DNA of 64,000 bases from Pseudoalteromonas carrageenovora IAM 12662 (GCF_900239935.1 NZ_LT965928.1:668945-732944), one strand, 5' to 3'. Shown: positions 19,552-27,232, numbered from the stretch's first letter. Program-made: numbers and translations. The notes: a model not told the origin generated them from the sequence alone.

Positions 19552-20599
19552 GGGGTCAAATCTTGACTTTAGACATCAAGAGTCTAAATTTATAGTTTAC
19601 TGCTTATTGAGTGAGCTGCTATGTCTAGGCCGCTTCGAATAGAGTATGAGGATGCGTTTTATCATGTGATGAATCGTGGAAGAGGGCGTGAAAATACCTT
19701 TTTGAGTGATGACGACTTTAAGTATTTTTTATATTGTATTGAGCAAGCAAGCCTTCGGTTTAATATTGAAGTGCATTCGTATTGTTTGATGACCAATCAT
19801 TATCATCTGCTAATAAAAACTCCCGATGCTAATTTAGGCAGAGCCATGAAGCATATTAATGGCCTTTACACTCAATACTTTAATCGAACACATAACACAG
19901 ATGGTGCACTGTTCAGGGGCCGATACAAAGCCGTGTTGGTGGATGCTGATAACTACTTATTGCATGTTAGCCGATATATTCATCGCAACCCAATTGAAAC
20001 GAGCACCCCGTTGGTAGATGACCTTGCTAAGTACAAATGGTCTAGCTATTCAGCTTTTATTAAAAGTGGTGCGACACCTAAGTGGTTGGTTCGAGATTTT
20101 ATATTTTCGCTGCAAGGTAAAAAGCGTAAGTATGTTGCTTATCAACAGTTTGTTGAATTTGAAAATAATAAAGAAATAAGTGCTTTTTATAGTGCTAAAA
20201 AGTTATTGTCGGTTTTGGGTTGTGAAGACTTTATTGAAAACATAAAAGACTATATTGCCAAGTCAGATAGCGAAAGAAAGCTTGTTAATAAAAAACACTC
20301 AGTAGATGATGTTATAGCTTACTTAGCTCAATATTTTAATGTTGAAGTTAATGAGATTATAACGGTTAAAAAGGGGCGAAAAGAGAAAAATTTACCACGC
20401 TGGTTTGCTATTAAATTATGCCAAGATTTAACGGAATTAAATTTGCAGGCTCTAGCAGCTGTTTTTAATGTTGAGCATTATTCGGCGATATCGAAAGCTG
20501 TTGGTAGGTTGAATACATTGATGGTTGAAGATAAAAAGGTTAAATTACAATTGGAAAAACTTCGAGATTGTTTGATGTCTGAAGTCAAGATTTGACCCC
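19552..20599 (+). mobile_element. RAYT transposon-like element with 18-bp inverted ends
   Basis: GGGGTCAAATCTTGACTT at 19552-19569 is repeated as its exact complement at 20582-20599, the latter overlapping the end of the transposase gene. The unit contains one gene, the REP-associated tyrosine transposase. It has inserted between array repeat R1 and the next toxin-tip remnant. Confidence 0.75.
19621..20595 (+). CDS. REP-associated tyrosine transposase (RAYT) with DnaA-like C-terminal domain
   Basis: 324 residues. The Y1 transposase domain starts MSRPLRIEYEDAFYHVMNRG; the HUH motif is H60-Y-H62 in MTNHYHLLIKTP, the likely nucleophile is Y119 in HVSRYIHRNP, and RGRYKAVLVD lies between. The C-terminal part (about 225-320) resembles a DnaA domain-IV-type helical DNA-binding region (VDDVIAYLAQYFNV ... 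YSAISKAVGRL). Such proteins act as single-strand transposases on REP-type palindromes. The frame and catalytic residues are intact. Confidence 0.88.
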   Translation: MSRPLRIEYEDAFYHVMNRGRGRENTFLSDDDFKYFLYCIEQASLRFNIEVHSYCLMTNHYHLLIKTPDANLGRAMKHINGLYTQYFNRTHNTDGALFRGRYKAVLVDADNYLLHVSRYIHRNPIETSTPLVDDLAKYKWSSYSAFIKSGATPKWLVRDFIFSLQGKKRKYVAYQQFVEFENNKEISAFYSAKKLLSVLGCEDFIENIKDYIAKSDSERKLVNKKHSVDDVIAYLAQYFNVEVNEIITVKKGRKEKNLPRWFAIKLCQDLTELNLQALAAVFNVEHYSAISKAVGRLNTLMVEDKKVKLQLEKLRDCLMSEVKI

Positions 20600-20677
20600 A
20601 TTCTCACCGACCCCATTCTCACCATTCTCATGACCGACCCCATTCTCACACATTCTCACATTCTCAAATTCTCACAC
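20594..20677. repeat. Degenerate tandem repeat CATTCTCAC
   Basis: About seven irregular copies of (GACCC)CATTCTCAC directly after the RAYT element, ending at the start of the tip remnant. Probably produced by slippage or repeated end-cleavage of the element. Confidence 0.75.
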
Positions 20678-20814
20678 GAAAGTTGGCACTTAATAACTTA
20701 CCGCAGCGCCATATTGATGATATTTTAATTTCATTGGAAGCTTATGTGAATGGTGGGATTGGACCTCAAAAGTCCTATCAATCACATGCTATTTCTCGAA
20801 ATCAATATAAATAG
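20665..20814 (+). pseudogene. C-terminal tip remnant 1 (putative toxin tail)
   Basis: An open frame without a start codon that emerges from the tandem repeat and ends at TAG 20812-20814. It contains RHIDDILISLEAYVNGG and PQKSYQSHAISRNQY. It lies 13 bases before the 75-aa membrane protein ORF, the geometry of a toxin C-terminus followed by its immunity gene. The activity cannot be told from this short tail. Confidence 0.5.
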
Positions 20815-20827
20815 AAGGTAAATTCCT

Positions 20828-21055
20828 ATGGATAAGTTTACTTTGTGGGTAATCGTTTTTTCTCTTTTTTTAGGGGGAGGAGTAACATGGTTGCTTCCCA
20901 AAAAGTGGTTTAAATTAACTAGTCGAATTATGATTGTAGTTGGCATATTAGGAGTTTTTTTTACAGACTTTGAAATATTAAGTGCTTTTTGTTTTTCCTG
21001 TATACCAATTGGCTTTGGGTTATTAACTTATAATAAAAAGTATTTAGAGTCTTAG
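20828..21055 (+). CDS. Small membrane protein, putative immunity protein
   Basis: 75 residues with two or three hydrophobic segments (LWVIVFSLFLGGGVTWLL at 6-23; MIVVGILGVFF about 35-45; FCFSCIPIGFGLLTY about 54-68). GAAGG precedes the ATG. Not recognised as a named family. Its position straight after a broken C-terminal tip suggests an immunity protein to a membrane-targeting or periplasmic toxin domain; this is inference from context. Confidence 0.55.
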   Translation: MDKFTLWVIVFSLFLGGGVTWLLPKKWFKLTSRIMIVVGILGVFFTDFEILSAFCFSCIPIGFGLLTYNKKYLES

Positions 21056-21205
21056 GTAAATACTCATTATTTAATGTAAGTAACTTGAGCGAGGCTACCA
21101 CATCCTTATCACTTTTATTTTAATTTCACTTGCATTAGCCCCCTTTTACTCTCTTTAATTTGTGAGCTAAAGGGGTGACTTATTTAGCTCAAAAATTAAA
21201 GGGTT

Positions 21206-21307
21206 CACCCATTAGAAAATTCCAGTCAAGCATACTGGTGTGTTTTCTTGATCTTTCAATTCAAAAATACAACTCCGTATTTTTGAACACAACTTAAGCA
21301 TGACTAA
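21206..21307. repeat. Array repeat R2
   Basis: CACCCATTAGAAAATTCC, CAGTCAAGCAT, GTGTTTTCTTGATCTTT, TTCAAAAA and later AAGCATGACTA are shared in order with R3. The frame GSPIRKFQSSILVCFLDL is open through most of it. The preceding 150 bp (21056-21205) hold no gene, only a GC-poor hairpin around 21139-21176. Confidence 0.65.
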
Positions 21308-21424
21308 AAACCTGAAAAAGTCGTGTATGTTGGAATTGTGCTTACAGGTGTTGAGGCAAGCGAAGCTGGAGGTTATTCTGGAGGGGTTGCAGGCGAGTTA
21401 ATATATGAGGTTGTTGAAAAGTAA
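21308..21424 (+). pseudogene. C-terminal tip remnant 2 (putative toxin tail)
   Basis: Open frame without start, reading PEKVVYVGIVLTGVEAS then EAGGYSGGVAGELIYEVVEK and ending in TAA (21422-21424). The stop shares its last A with the ATG of the next gene (TAATG), typical of tight toxin-immunity coupling. Gly-rich, possibly a glycine-zipper-like membrane-active end. An in-frame TAA lies just upstream at 21305. Confidence 0.55.
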
Positions 21425-21777
21425 TGGAGCCTATTAAGTTGTGGTTTTTAACTCTGTTTCTTACATCTGCGGGTCTTTTCTTTTTTATAATATTACCAAT
21501 GTTAATAGCAATAAAAGATAAAAAAACACGGTTGATAGAGGATGTTTTAGAAGATGGAAATCGGTTTTACTCATTAAATATCATAACTGCTGGTAGCGGA
21601 GCATTGCACTACGGTTCTATATTTCTATTCGATTGGTATGCTAGACGTTATAAGGTAATAGAGGAGAGAGAAAAGGTACCCAAAAATTTACAGGTGTGGT
21701 TTAAGCTTTATTATATTTTGTTTATAACATTTAGCCTTATGTTTTTATTAGCATGCTTAATGGCCTACTTTGTTTAG
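21424..21777 (+). CDS. Putative immunity protein, two-span membrane protein (copy 1)
   Basis: 117 residues with an N-terminal membrane segment (LTLFLTSAGLFFFIILPMLI about 9-28) and a C-terminal one (YILFITFSLMFLLACLMAY about 95-114). The middle contains EDVLEDGNRFYSLN, GALHYGSIFLFDWYARRY and REKVPKNL, all closely matched in the next gene. ATG overlaps the tip remnant stop. Tandem duplication of small membrane genes behind a toxin tail is common for immunity genes. Confidence 0.65.
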   Translation: MEPIKLWFLTLFLTSAGLFFFIILPMLIAIKDKKTRLIEDVLEDGNRFYSLNIITAGSGALHYGSIFLFDWYARRYKVIEEREKVPKNLQVWFKLYYILFITFSLMFLLACLMAYFV

Positions 21778-21809
21778 ATTAACTGCTTTTCTTTTTTGTT
21801 GATTAAATA

Positions 21810-22136
21810 ATGGATTTGATATTTTTTGGTGTTGGCTTAAGTGTTATTTTTATCATTCTTTTACCTTTAGCTTTTTATTTAAAAGCAAAAAAGGTCAGAA
21901 CGGTTGAAGATATTTTAGAGTATGGAAATCGCTATTACTCCCTAAATATTTTTATGGCGCTTCATGGTTTACTTCATTATGGCAGTGTATTTTTATTTGA
22001 TTGGTATGCAAAACGGTATAATTTATTAAGTGATAGAAACAAGGTACCAGCTCACGTCTCGAGATTATTTAAAGTGTATTTTGTAATTTTTATGCTTTGC
22101 GCTCCCTTAATGTTTTCATCTGTATTATTTGAATAA
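21810..22136 (+). CDS. Putative immunity protein (copy 2, paralogue of preceding)
   Basis: 108 residues. Shares EDILEYGNRYYSLN, LLHYGSVFLFDWYAKRYN and RNKVPAH with copy 1, at about half identity overall, and the same two-helix topology. The ATG at 21810 has only a weak binding site, so coupling to copy 1 (32-bp gap) may help. No known family recognised. Confidence 0.62.
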   Translation: MDLIFFGVGLSVIFIILLPLAFYLKAKKVRTVEDILEYGNRYYSLNIFMALHGLLHYGSVFLFDWYAKRYNLLSDRNKVPAHVSRLFKVYFVIFMLCAPLMFSSVLFE

Positions 22137-22148
22137 TGGCTTTAGGTG

Positions 22149-22646
22149 ATGGTCAGTGAAATGAGAGCTACTAGCTTACAGAGTCATTCAATATTAAAAC
22201 TAAAATACAGCTTAGTCTGTGCTTTAGCTATTGTATCAAGCGTTATTAGCTACTCATCATTAGCATTTACAATATTAATCATGCTATGGCCGTATGATAC
22301 TGTAAATGAGCTAGGGCCTAGGGTTATCGGGTTTTTTATTGGCATATGTGTTTTTATCTTGCTTGGGGCGCTCATATCTACTGGTAGAAGCTGGGTTATT
22401 AAATTTTACCGCTTAGTTGCCGGGTGCTCTATAGCTGTGCCCCTCGTTTATATTTTTGGTTTAATATTTGAGCAAAAAAGTGAACGTTCATTTAATGGTT
22501 TAGAGCTTTCAGTTTTATTTATTATTTTTAATCTATTGATATTGCTATTTTTTAAGAGTAAATATTTAAAGGTAAGTGTTAATGTTATTAAAAGGCTAAA
22601 AAGACGGCAGAAAAAGCAAATGGAATACTTAAAAAGCCAGCTCTAA
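22149..22646 (+). CDS. Four-span membrane protein of the array
   Basis: About 165 residues. Hydrophobic segments at roughly 22-50, 60-80, 88-108 and 122-140, then a very basic tail (KRLKRRQKKQ). Start is uncertain: GTG 22146, ATG 22149 and ATG 22161 are all in frame; the last would give MRATSLQ. It follows copy 2 by a dozen bases, so it probably belongs to the same transcript. Family not recognised. Confidence 0.55.
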   Translation: MVSEMRATSLQSHSILKLKYSLVCALAIVSSVISYSSLAFTILIMLWPYDTVNELGPRVIGFFIGICVFILLGALISTGRSWVIKFYRLVAGCSIAVPLVYIFGLIFEQKSERSFNGLELSVLFIIFNLLILLFFKSKYLKVSVNVIKRLKRRQKKQMEYLKSQL

Positions 22647-22726
22647 ACCTTAGTCTGCAACGGAATCAGCAAATATTAGATTATTAGTCGCTGTGAATTT
22701 TTGAGAATATATAATCTACGTAATAC

Positions 22727-23155
22727 ATGGAGAAATGTAAAGTGGGACTGGTTAAACCCTCTTGTTTTTTGAGTGCTATATTTTTTTGTCAATTTGCGAC
22801 AGGAAATGATTTATATTTTGATGTAGGTAAAGCTACACCCTATCTTAGTGTTTGCTCACTTAAAAATGACTTGTCTGAAAGTAATACCATTGTTGATTTT
22901 ACCAATGATTTACTAGGTAAAATCTATCATTCATCTGGAGAGACAGAGAAAGATGTTATAGCTTTAGGTACTAATGAATACTTTGATCAGTTGAGTTATC
23001 AATCTGCGCTTGGTGTTACTGAGGAATATGAGTTGTATACTTTGCCAAGGTGCGAACGTTATGCAGTGAGCCTTTTAAAGAAACTATGCTCAGATAAAGC
23101 GAGTAAACTTCCATTACTTAAGCTTACATGTACCAAGGTAAAACAGTACCTTTAA
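22727..23155 (+). CDS. Small secreted/periplasmic protein of the array
   Basis: 142 residues with an N-terminal signal-like segment (SCFLSAIFFCQFATG) and several cysteines in the mature part. The ATG at 22727 has no binding site; GGAG at 22729-22732 would suit the in-frame GTG at 22742 (5 codons later), giving a more typical signal peptide, so that start is a serious alternative. Not recognised. A periplasmic immunity or adaptor role fits the neighbourhood but is unproven. Confidence 0.5.
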   Translation: MEKCKVGLVKPSCFLSAIFFCQFATGNDLYFDVGKATPYLSVCSLKNDLSESNTIVDFTNDLLGKIYHSSGETEKDVIALGTNEYFDQLSYQSALGVTEEYELYTLPRCERYAVSLLKKLCSDKASKLPLLKLTCTKVKQYL

Positions 23156-23175
23156 ATAAAAAGAAACCAAAGGGT

Positions 23176-23276
23176 CACCCATTAAAAACTCCGGTTAAAC
23201 AGGTAGCTGTGTTTTCTTGATCTTTTTATTCAAAAACCAAGTGTTCTTATTATTTAGACTCAATTTAAATATGACT
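23176..23276. repeat. Array repeat R3
   Basis: Matches R2 in the blocks CACCCATTA, CTCCGGTTAAACAGGTAGCTG (as in R1), GTTTTCTTGATCTTT, TTCAAAAA and ATATGACTA. It starts 20 bp after the secreted-protein gene and runs straight into tip remnant 3. Confidence 0.6.
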
Positions 23277-23329
23277 ACGCACCTAGTAATGACGCCGATT
23301 GGTGTGAATATGTACCGTGGCTAGAATAA
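23258..23329 (+). pseudogene. C-terminal tip remnant 3
   Basis: Open frame after TAG at 23255, containing DYAPSNDADWCEYVPWLE and ending in TAA (23327-23329). It follows R3 as tip remnant 2 follows R2. No immunity-like gene follows; 23330-23503 appears noncoding. Confidence 0.4.
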
Positions 23330-23503
23330 AGAGCACCATGAGAATTTAAGAGGTTTAATTAAGCCTTATTGATGATTAATTAAGGCCCTTGGCTTTCGCC
23401 TCAGTCATCTTTTAGTACCAACAAAAATCAGCAGGGTCAGGTTTTTCTTTTTGCCTTTTGTGATTAAGGAAAAATGCAAAACCAGCCCCTAGTAACCCCA
23501 TTT

Positions 23504-23532
23504 AAAAAAGGGCAATGTTATTGCCCTTTTTT
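23504..23532. terminator. Bidirectional terminator
   Basis: AAAAAAGGGCAA and TTGCCCTTTTTT around a 5-base loop, between the array and the convergent C15-like gene. Confidence 0.88.
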
Positions 23533-23557
23533 ATGCGCTTAAACTGGTAATTATAAA

Positions 23558-24706
23558 CTATAGCGCGACTAAGCTTTGCTCTAGCATTGCCTTCATTTGT
23601 TTTACTATTTTAGCTTCTGTTTCAGGTTCGAATTGTTGTATACGTGGGGTATGAATATGCCCTGTAGGTATACTTGAATTAAGCGCATCGCGCAGACGAA
23701 TACTCCGGTACGATATTTCGTTAGATAGGTAACCACCGCCGCCGCCATTAACTGCAATACTATTTTTAAGCTCGCCGTACGAAGGCGCTTTATAGGTTTT
23801 TTCAAGCGTGGTGACTTCGTGATTGTCGATAACCTTATAAGGGCCTTTAGCTTGTTGCATGTAACTTACAGGCAAGCTAAATTTTACAAACTCGTTGCCA
23901 GGGAGTGGTCGGCCATTAAGCTTTGGTATTACTGGGCTTGTTTGCGTGCCGCCATACACAATATTGGCATTATCTGGGGCAGTTACGCTACGGCGTTTAC
24001 CAGGGAAATGTTCTAAATCAAATTCTGTTCTGCCCATACTTACGGTTACTATCATGTCTACATTATTAAGTGCGTAGTAGGGGGCAAGTAGTGATTCTAT
24101 TATGCCTTGATCAAAGTCTTCGTAGCGTACAGGCACCATAACGGTGTTAATTTCTGCGCTCACGCCGTTGTAATTAATAACTTGGCCGTCGAGTAATAAC
24201 GCCGCAACACCTGAGGGGTTACTTTGGTTTATGTTTCTATCGAGTAAAAATGGGTCAAAGCCTGTAAGTAATATTTTTTTAGTACTGCCTGATGAAAAAG
24301 CAAGGTCGGTACGCCCTCTACTGCCTTCCTCAAGTAGTGTTAGTAAAGTATTTAGTTGAGCCTGCGTAATTGCAAATTTAGGTGATGTTGTGCGTATTAC
24401 TTTGCTTGAAAGCAGGCGCGCCCAGTAAAGTTCTCGGTCGTCGTAATTATTGGTTTTTACTATGCGTTGCTTGGCGTTTTCCCACAGTTCAAAGCTAAAG
24501 CTTTGTACTAATATTTTTGCACTTTTAAAGTTGTTAAGCTCTTTAAATTGTTGCTCAAAACTTGATACTTCTGGGGTAAATGCTTTTAAAACACTTGGCA
24601 TAGCTGTTTGGGCTTTGTTGATACGCTGTTCTTCAACAGTTAAAGGGTTACTTAAAACAGCGAATGAAGAGGCAATTAAGCTAGTCGCTAGTAATACTTT
24701 GATCAT
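23558..24706 (-). CDS. Secreted pyroglutamyl-peptidase-like (C15 family) protein with Ser at the Cys position
   Basis: 382 residues with a signal peptide (SLIASSFAVLSNP). An N-terminal helical extension of about 140 residues precedes the C15 core, which begins ILLTGFDPFLLDRNINQSNPSG (shown here in part as LTGFDPF and NQSNPSG) and includes MGRTEFDLEHFPGKRR and GHIHTP. In C15 enzymes the nucleophile lies in AGxYLCN; here the same place reads GGGGYLSN, so Cys is replaced by Ser while the His (GHIHTP) is kept. It may be inactive, a Ser-dependent hydrolase, or a binding protein. AGGAG precedes the ATG. Confidence 0.75.
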   Translation of the reverse strand: MIKVLLATSLIASSFAVLSNPLTVEEQRINKAQTAMPSVLKAFTPEVSSFEQQFKELNNFKSAKILVQSFSFELWENAKQRIVKTNNYDDRELYWARLLSSKVIRTTSPKFAITQAQLNTLLTLLEEGSRGRTDLAFSSGSTKKILLTGFDPFLLDRNINQSNPSGVAALLLDGQVINYNGVSAEINTVMVPVRYEDFDQGIIESLLAPYYALNNVDMIVTVSMGRTEFDLEHFPGKRRSVTAPDNANIVYGGTQTSPVIPKLNGRPLPGNEFVKFSLPVSYMQQAKGPYKVIDNHEVTTLEKTYKAPSYGELKNSIAVNGGGGGYLSNEISYRSIRLRDALNSSIPTGHIHTPRIQQFEPETEAKIVKQMKAMLEQSLVAL

Positions 24707-24913
24707 GATACTCCTAAGATAAAGCGATTGTTTTATGTGTAATTTACTATCCTACGATTGCTAACTTAGAGCAACCTATTAACGTTGAATCGACTAAAAT
24801 TTGCTTTTGCCGAGCATTGGTATTGTTTAACTGGCCAATTAGATTGTCGGCTAATAAAAATCCTTGAGTCAAAATTGATCTTTATGGGTTCTACTTTAAG
24901 TGCTCATAAAAGT

Positions 24914-24943
24914 AAAAAGCCGTTGCAGTAATGCAGCGGCTTT
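24914..24943 (-). terminator. Terminator
   Basis: AAAGCCGTTGCA/TGCAGCGGCTTT with the T tract on the minus strand, ending the 25010-25318 gene. The rest of 24707-25009 holds nothing I can identify. Confidence 0.8.
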
Positions 24944-25009
24944 CGGTTATGGTTTTATGCGCTTCGGTAATAGGAGGATAAGGCCCTATAGCCCTTAAAA
25001 AACCTCTTA

Positions 25010-25318
25010 TTAATCGTCAGGCCCTTTTAAGGTAAACACTAAATGTTTACGCATATCTTTTAAAATTACGCCTTTTTTTAGCATTGCGCCGCTTAAACGC
25101 TTTTGCCATTTTAATATACCAGGCTCTGCGGCTGCTAAAGCTTGTTCGTTTTCGAACTGAAAACAAAGCAGTAGTGAACTTGGAAATAAGTGGTATTCCA
25201 CATCAAACCAGCACTGCAACATACCAGGGATTTCTTCTCGCCCTTGTGCTTCTAGTTTATCGGCAACATTAAGCACAAGGGCTTGTTGTTTTACTTGCAC
25301 TGCAGAGAGTTTTTTCAT
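25010..25318 (-). CDS. Conserved-looking hypothetical protein, 102 aa
   Basis: Small soluble protein rich in Leu and Phe, starting MKKLSAVQVKQQALVLNVADKLEAQGREEI, shown here only in part as MKKLSAVQVKQ, with WFDVEYHLFPSSLLLCFQF in the middle and KDMRKHLVFTLKG at the end. No motif recognised. It has its own terminator and a normal gene-like composition, so I accept it as a gene. Confidence 0.65.
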   Translation of the reverse strand: MKKLSAVQVKQQALVLNVADKLEAQGREEIPGMLQCWFDVEYHLFPSSLLLCFQFENEQALAAAEPGILKWQKRLSGAMLKKGVILKDMRKHLVFTLKGPDD

Positions 25319-25391
25319 TATTAAAATCCAAATTAGCGGCTAAAACATACAGCCAGAATGCGGGCATTATACGCAAGCTTGTAGGCAGGCA

Positions 25392-25521
25392 ACAACCGTA
25401 GGTTGGTTTGAGCGCGCGAAACCCAACGCATAGCCAATGTAATAACCACAGCTAAAGATAAATACAAATGCTATTACTTGTAGGCGCTTAGCCTGCTGGC
25501 GTGTCGGGCGTAAGCCCGAAA
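25392..25521. repeat. Diverged third copy of the GTAGGTTGG repeat
   Basis: Starts GTAGGTTGGTTTGAGCGCGC and AAACCCAACGCA and ends GTAGGCGCTTAGCCTGCTGG plus GGGCGTAAGCCCG, the same ends as copies A and B at 16.6-17.2 kb, with a different centre. Confidence 0.7.
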
Positions 25522-25661
25522 TATTGGGTTTATGATGTAGAAATAGTTAGTGTTAGTTTTTTAACCAGAAAAAGCATATCTGAATTTTTGTGAATCATTA
25601 TTTCGCCGCAAAACTAGCGACTCATGCACCGACACTTAAACTGACACTATTTTCCTAAAAG

Positions 25662-25731
25662 CTAAAATCTAAAATCTAAAATCTAAAATCTAAAATCTAA
25701 TGTCTAAAATCTAATGTCTAAAATCTAATGT
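25662..25731. repeat. 7-bp tandem repeat (CTAAAAT/CTAATGT), ten units
   Basis: Five CTAAAAT units followed by five units alternating CTAATGT and CTAAAAT. It ends 58 bp before the ATG of the haem beta-propeller gene, inside the likely promoter region, so length changes could alter expression. Confidence 0.9.
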
Positions 25732-25789
25732 CGCTCACATAGTAAACACTTTCGCCCTATGCTTTAATATTAAAAACAAGGGAGGCGTT

Positions 25790-27022
25790 ATGCGTAAAAA
25801 TCGATTTTTATTTAATAAACACGTTGTGGCAATGGCTGCGCTAGGGGCTTTGGCTGCGCCGCTACCTGTATTGAGTAATGAGCCAGGAGTGTTAGTTGAG
25901 CAGCTTTGTGCCAGTTGCCATAGTTTAAACAACCTAGAGCGCAGTGCGGGTTATAGCCAAGAGGATTGGCAAACACTCATAGGCTATATGGTTGATACAG
26001 GTGAAGGCACTGCCCTTAGTAAAGATATAAGCACATATTTTGCAAAGCATTACCCTATTAACACTAAGCGCGAGTCAACGGTGGTAAAAGGCGATTTAAA
26101 ACTTAGCTTTAAATACTGGCAAGTGCCTACGCTTGGGCAGCGCGCTCGTGACCCCGTGCAAGGTAAAAACGGACTTATTTGGTGGGTTGGCCAGTGGGGC
26201 AATATTTTAGGTAGGTTAAACCCTAAAACCGGTGAAATGAAAGAGTACACTTTGCCAAGTGGTACTTATGCACACAGTGTATCGCTTGATAAAAACCAAA
26301 CCCCTTGGTTTTTAGGTAATAAAAATGGCACGGTTGGGTATTTAGATTTAAAAACCGAAAAATTTAAAGTGTATAAAATGCCTAATAAAAACGCCCGAGA
26401 CCCACATACTGGCGTGTTTGATAACGCAGGCATTTTTTGGTTTACCCTGCAGCACAGCAACATGGTTGGCAAGCTAGATCCTAAAAGCGGTGATATTCAG
26501 CTGGCTACTTTACCCACTAAAGGCTCGCGGCCTTATGGTATTAAGCTTGATTCTAACGGGTCGCCGTGGGTGTCGTGTAATGGCAGTAACTGTTTGGTTA
26601 AAGTTGATAAAAACACCATGGAGCTTAGCGAAATAAAACTCCCAGGTGCTAAAACACATACTAGGCGCCTTGCTATTACGCCTGATGATATGGTGTTTTA
26701 TGTAAACTCTGGCATGGGCAAACTTGGCCGCTATAACCCTAAAAACGGCAATATCACCGAGTGGGATAACCCAAGCGGTAAAAACAGCCACCCGTATGCC
26801 ATTGAGTATGCCGACAGCGCTATTTGGTTTAACGAGTCGGCTAAACGCCCCGAAACACTAGTTAGGTTTGATCTTAATACCGAAACCATGCAGAGCTGGC
26901 AAATCCCGAGTAAAGAAGGGGTTTATTCTGGCTTAATTAGGCACATGCGTATGGGTAATAACGGCTTAATTATTCATCAAACAGCGACCAACCAATTAGC
27001 CGAAATCACCTGGAGTAAGTAA
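25790..27022 (+). CDS. Periplasmic c-type haem protein with Vgb-like beta-propeller
   Basis: 410 residues. Signal peptide (MAALGALAAPLPVLSN), then one CXXCH haem site, CASCH (about residues 40-44), then a seven-bladed propeller resembling virginiamycin B lyase, with repeats such as GRLNPKTGEMKEYTLPSG, GYLDLKTEKFKVYKMP, GKLDPKSGDIQLATLP and GRYNPKNGNITEWDNPSG. GGGAGG precedes the ATG. The haem plus propeller suggests a periplasmic electron-transfer or lyase-like enzyme; antibiotic lyase activity should not be assumed. Confidence 0.85.
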   Translation: MRKNRFLFNKHVVAMAALGALAAPLPVLSNEPGVLVEQLCASCHSLNNLERSAGYSQEDWQTLIGYMVDTGEGTALSKDISTYFAKHYPINTKRESTVVKGDLKLSFKYWQVPTLGQRARDPVQGKNGLIWWVGQWGNILGRLNPKTGEMKEYTLPSGTYAHSVSLDKNQTPWFLGNKNGTVGYLDLKTEKFKVYKMPNKNARDPHTGVFDNAGIFWFTLQHSNMVGKLDPKSGDIQLATLPTKGSRPYGIKLDSNGSPWVSCNGSNCLVKVDKNTMELSEIKLPGAKTHTRRLAITPDDMVFYVNSGMGKLGRYNPKNGNITEWDNPSGKNSHPYAIEYADSAIWFNESAKRPETLVRFDLNTETMQSWQIPSKEGVYSGLIRHMRMGNNGLIIHQTATNQLAEITWSK

Positions 27023-27024
27023 TA

Positions 27025-27232
27025 ATACCAATTTGCAATAATACTTAATCATTTTAGGGGCTAAACGTTTCGCTATCTGCGTTAAAAAATTCTCATTTAC
27101 GACTGCATGGATGCAGAAGGTATAGCAATGCAGGAGCAATTGCCGAGAACAACTAAATAGCGAAATTTTTGCCTTACTATCAACACGCTTTTCCATCCTC
27201 AAAATAGTTCACTTAATTAAGCGGATTGGTAT
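27025..27232. repeat. 208-bp interspersed palindromic repeat (MITE-like)
   Basis: Ends are ATACCAAT and ATTGGTAT. Internal TTTCGCTAT and ATAGCGAAA form a large stem with a TGCATGGATGCAG hairpin. No coding capacity. Relatives: the 32-bp palindrome at 13001-13032 (ends only) and the shortened copy at 7796-7866. The remaining 27233-27440 shows nothing beyond a likely promoter. Confidence 0.8.

Noticed and set aside
20828..23155. Integron cassette array
   Set aside because: No attC-like sites (no RYYYAAC/GTTRRRY pairs) and no integrase; cassettes are in repeats of coding origin.
25662..25731. CRISPR array
   Set aside because: Units are 7 bp with no spacers; a simple tandem repeat.
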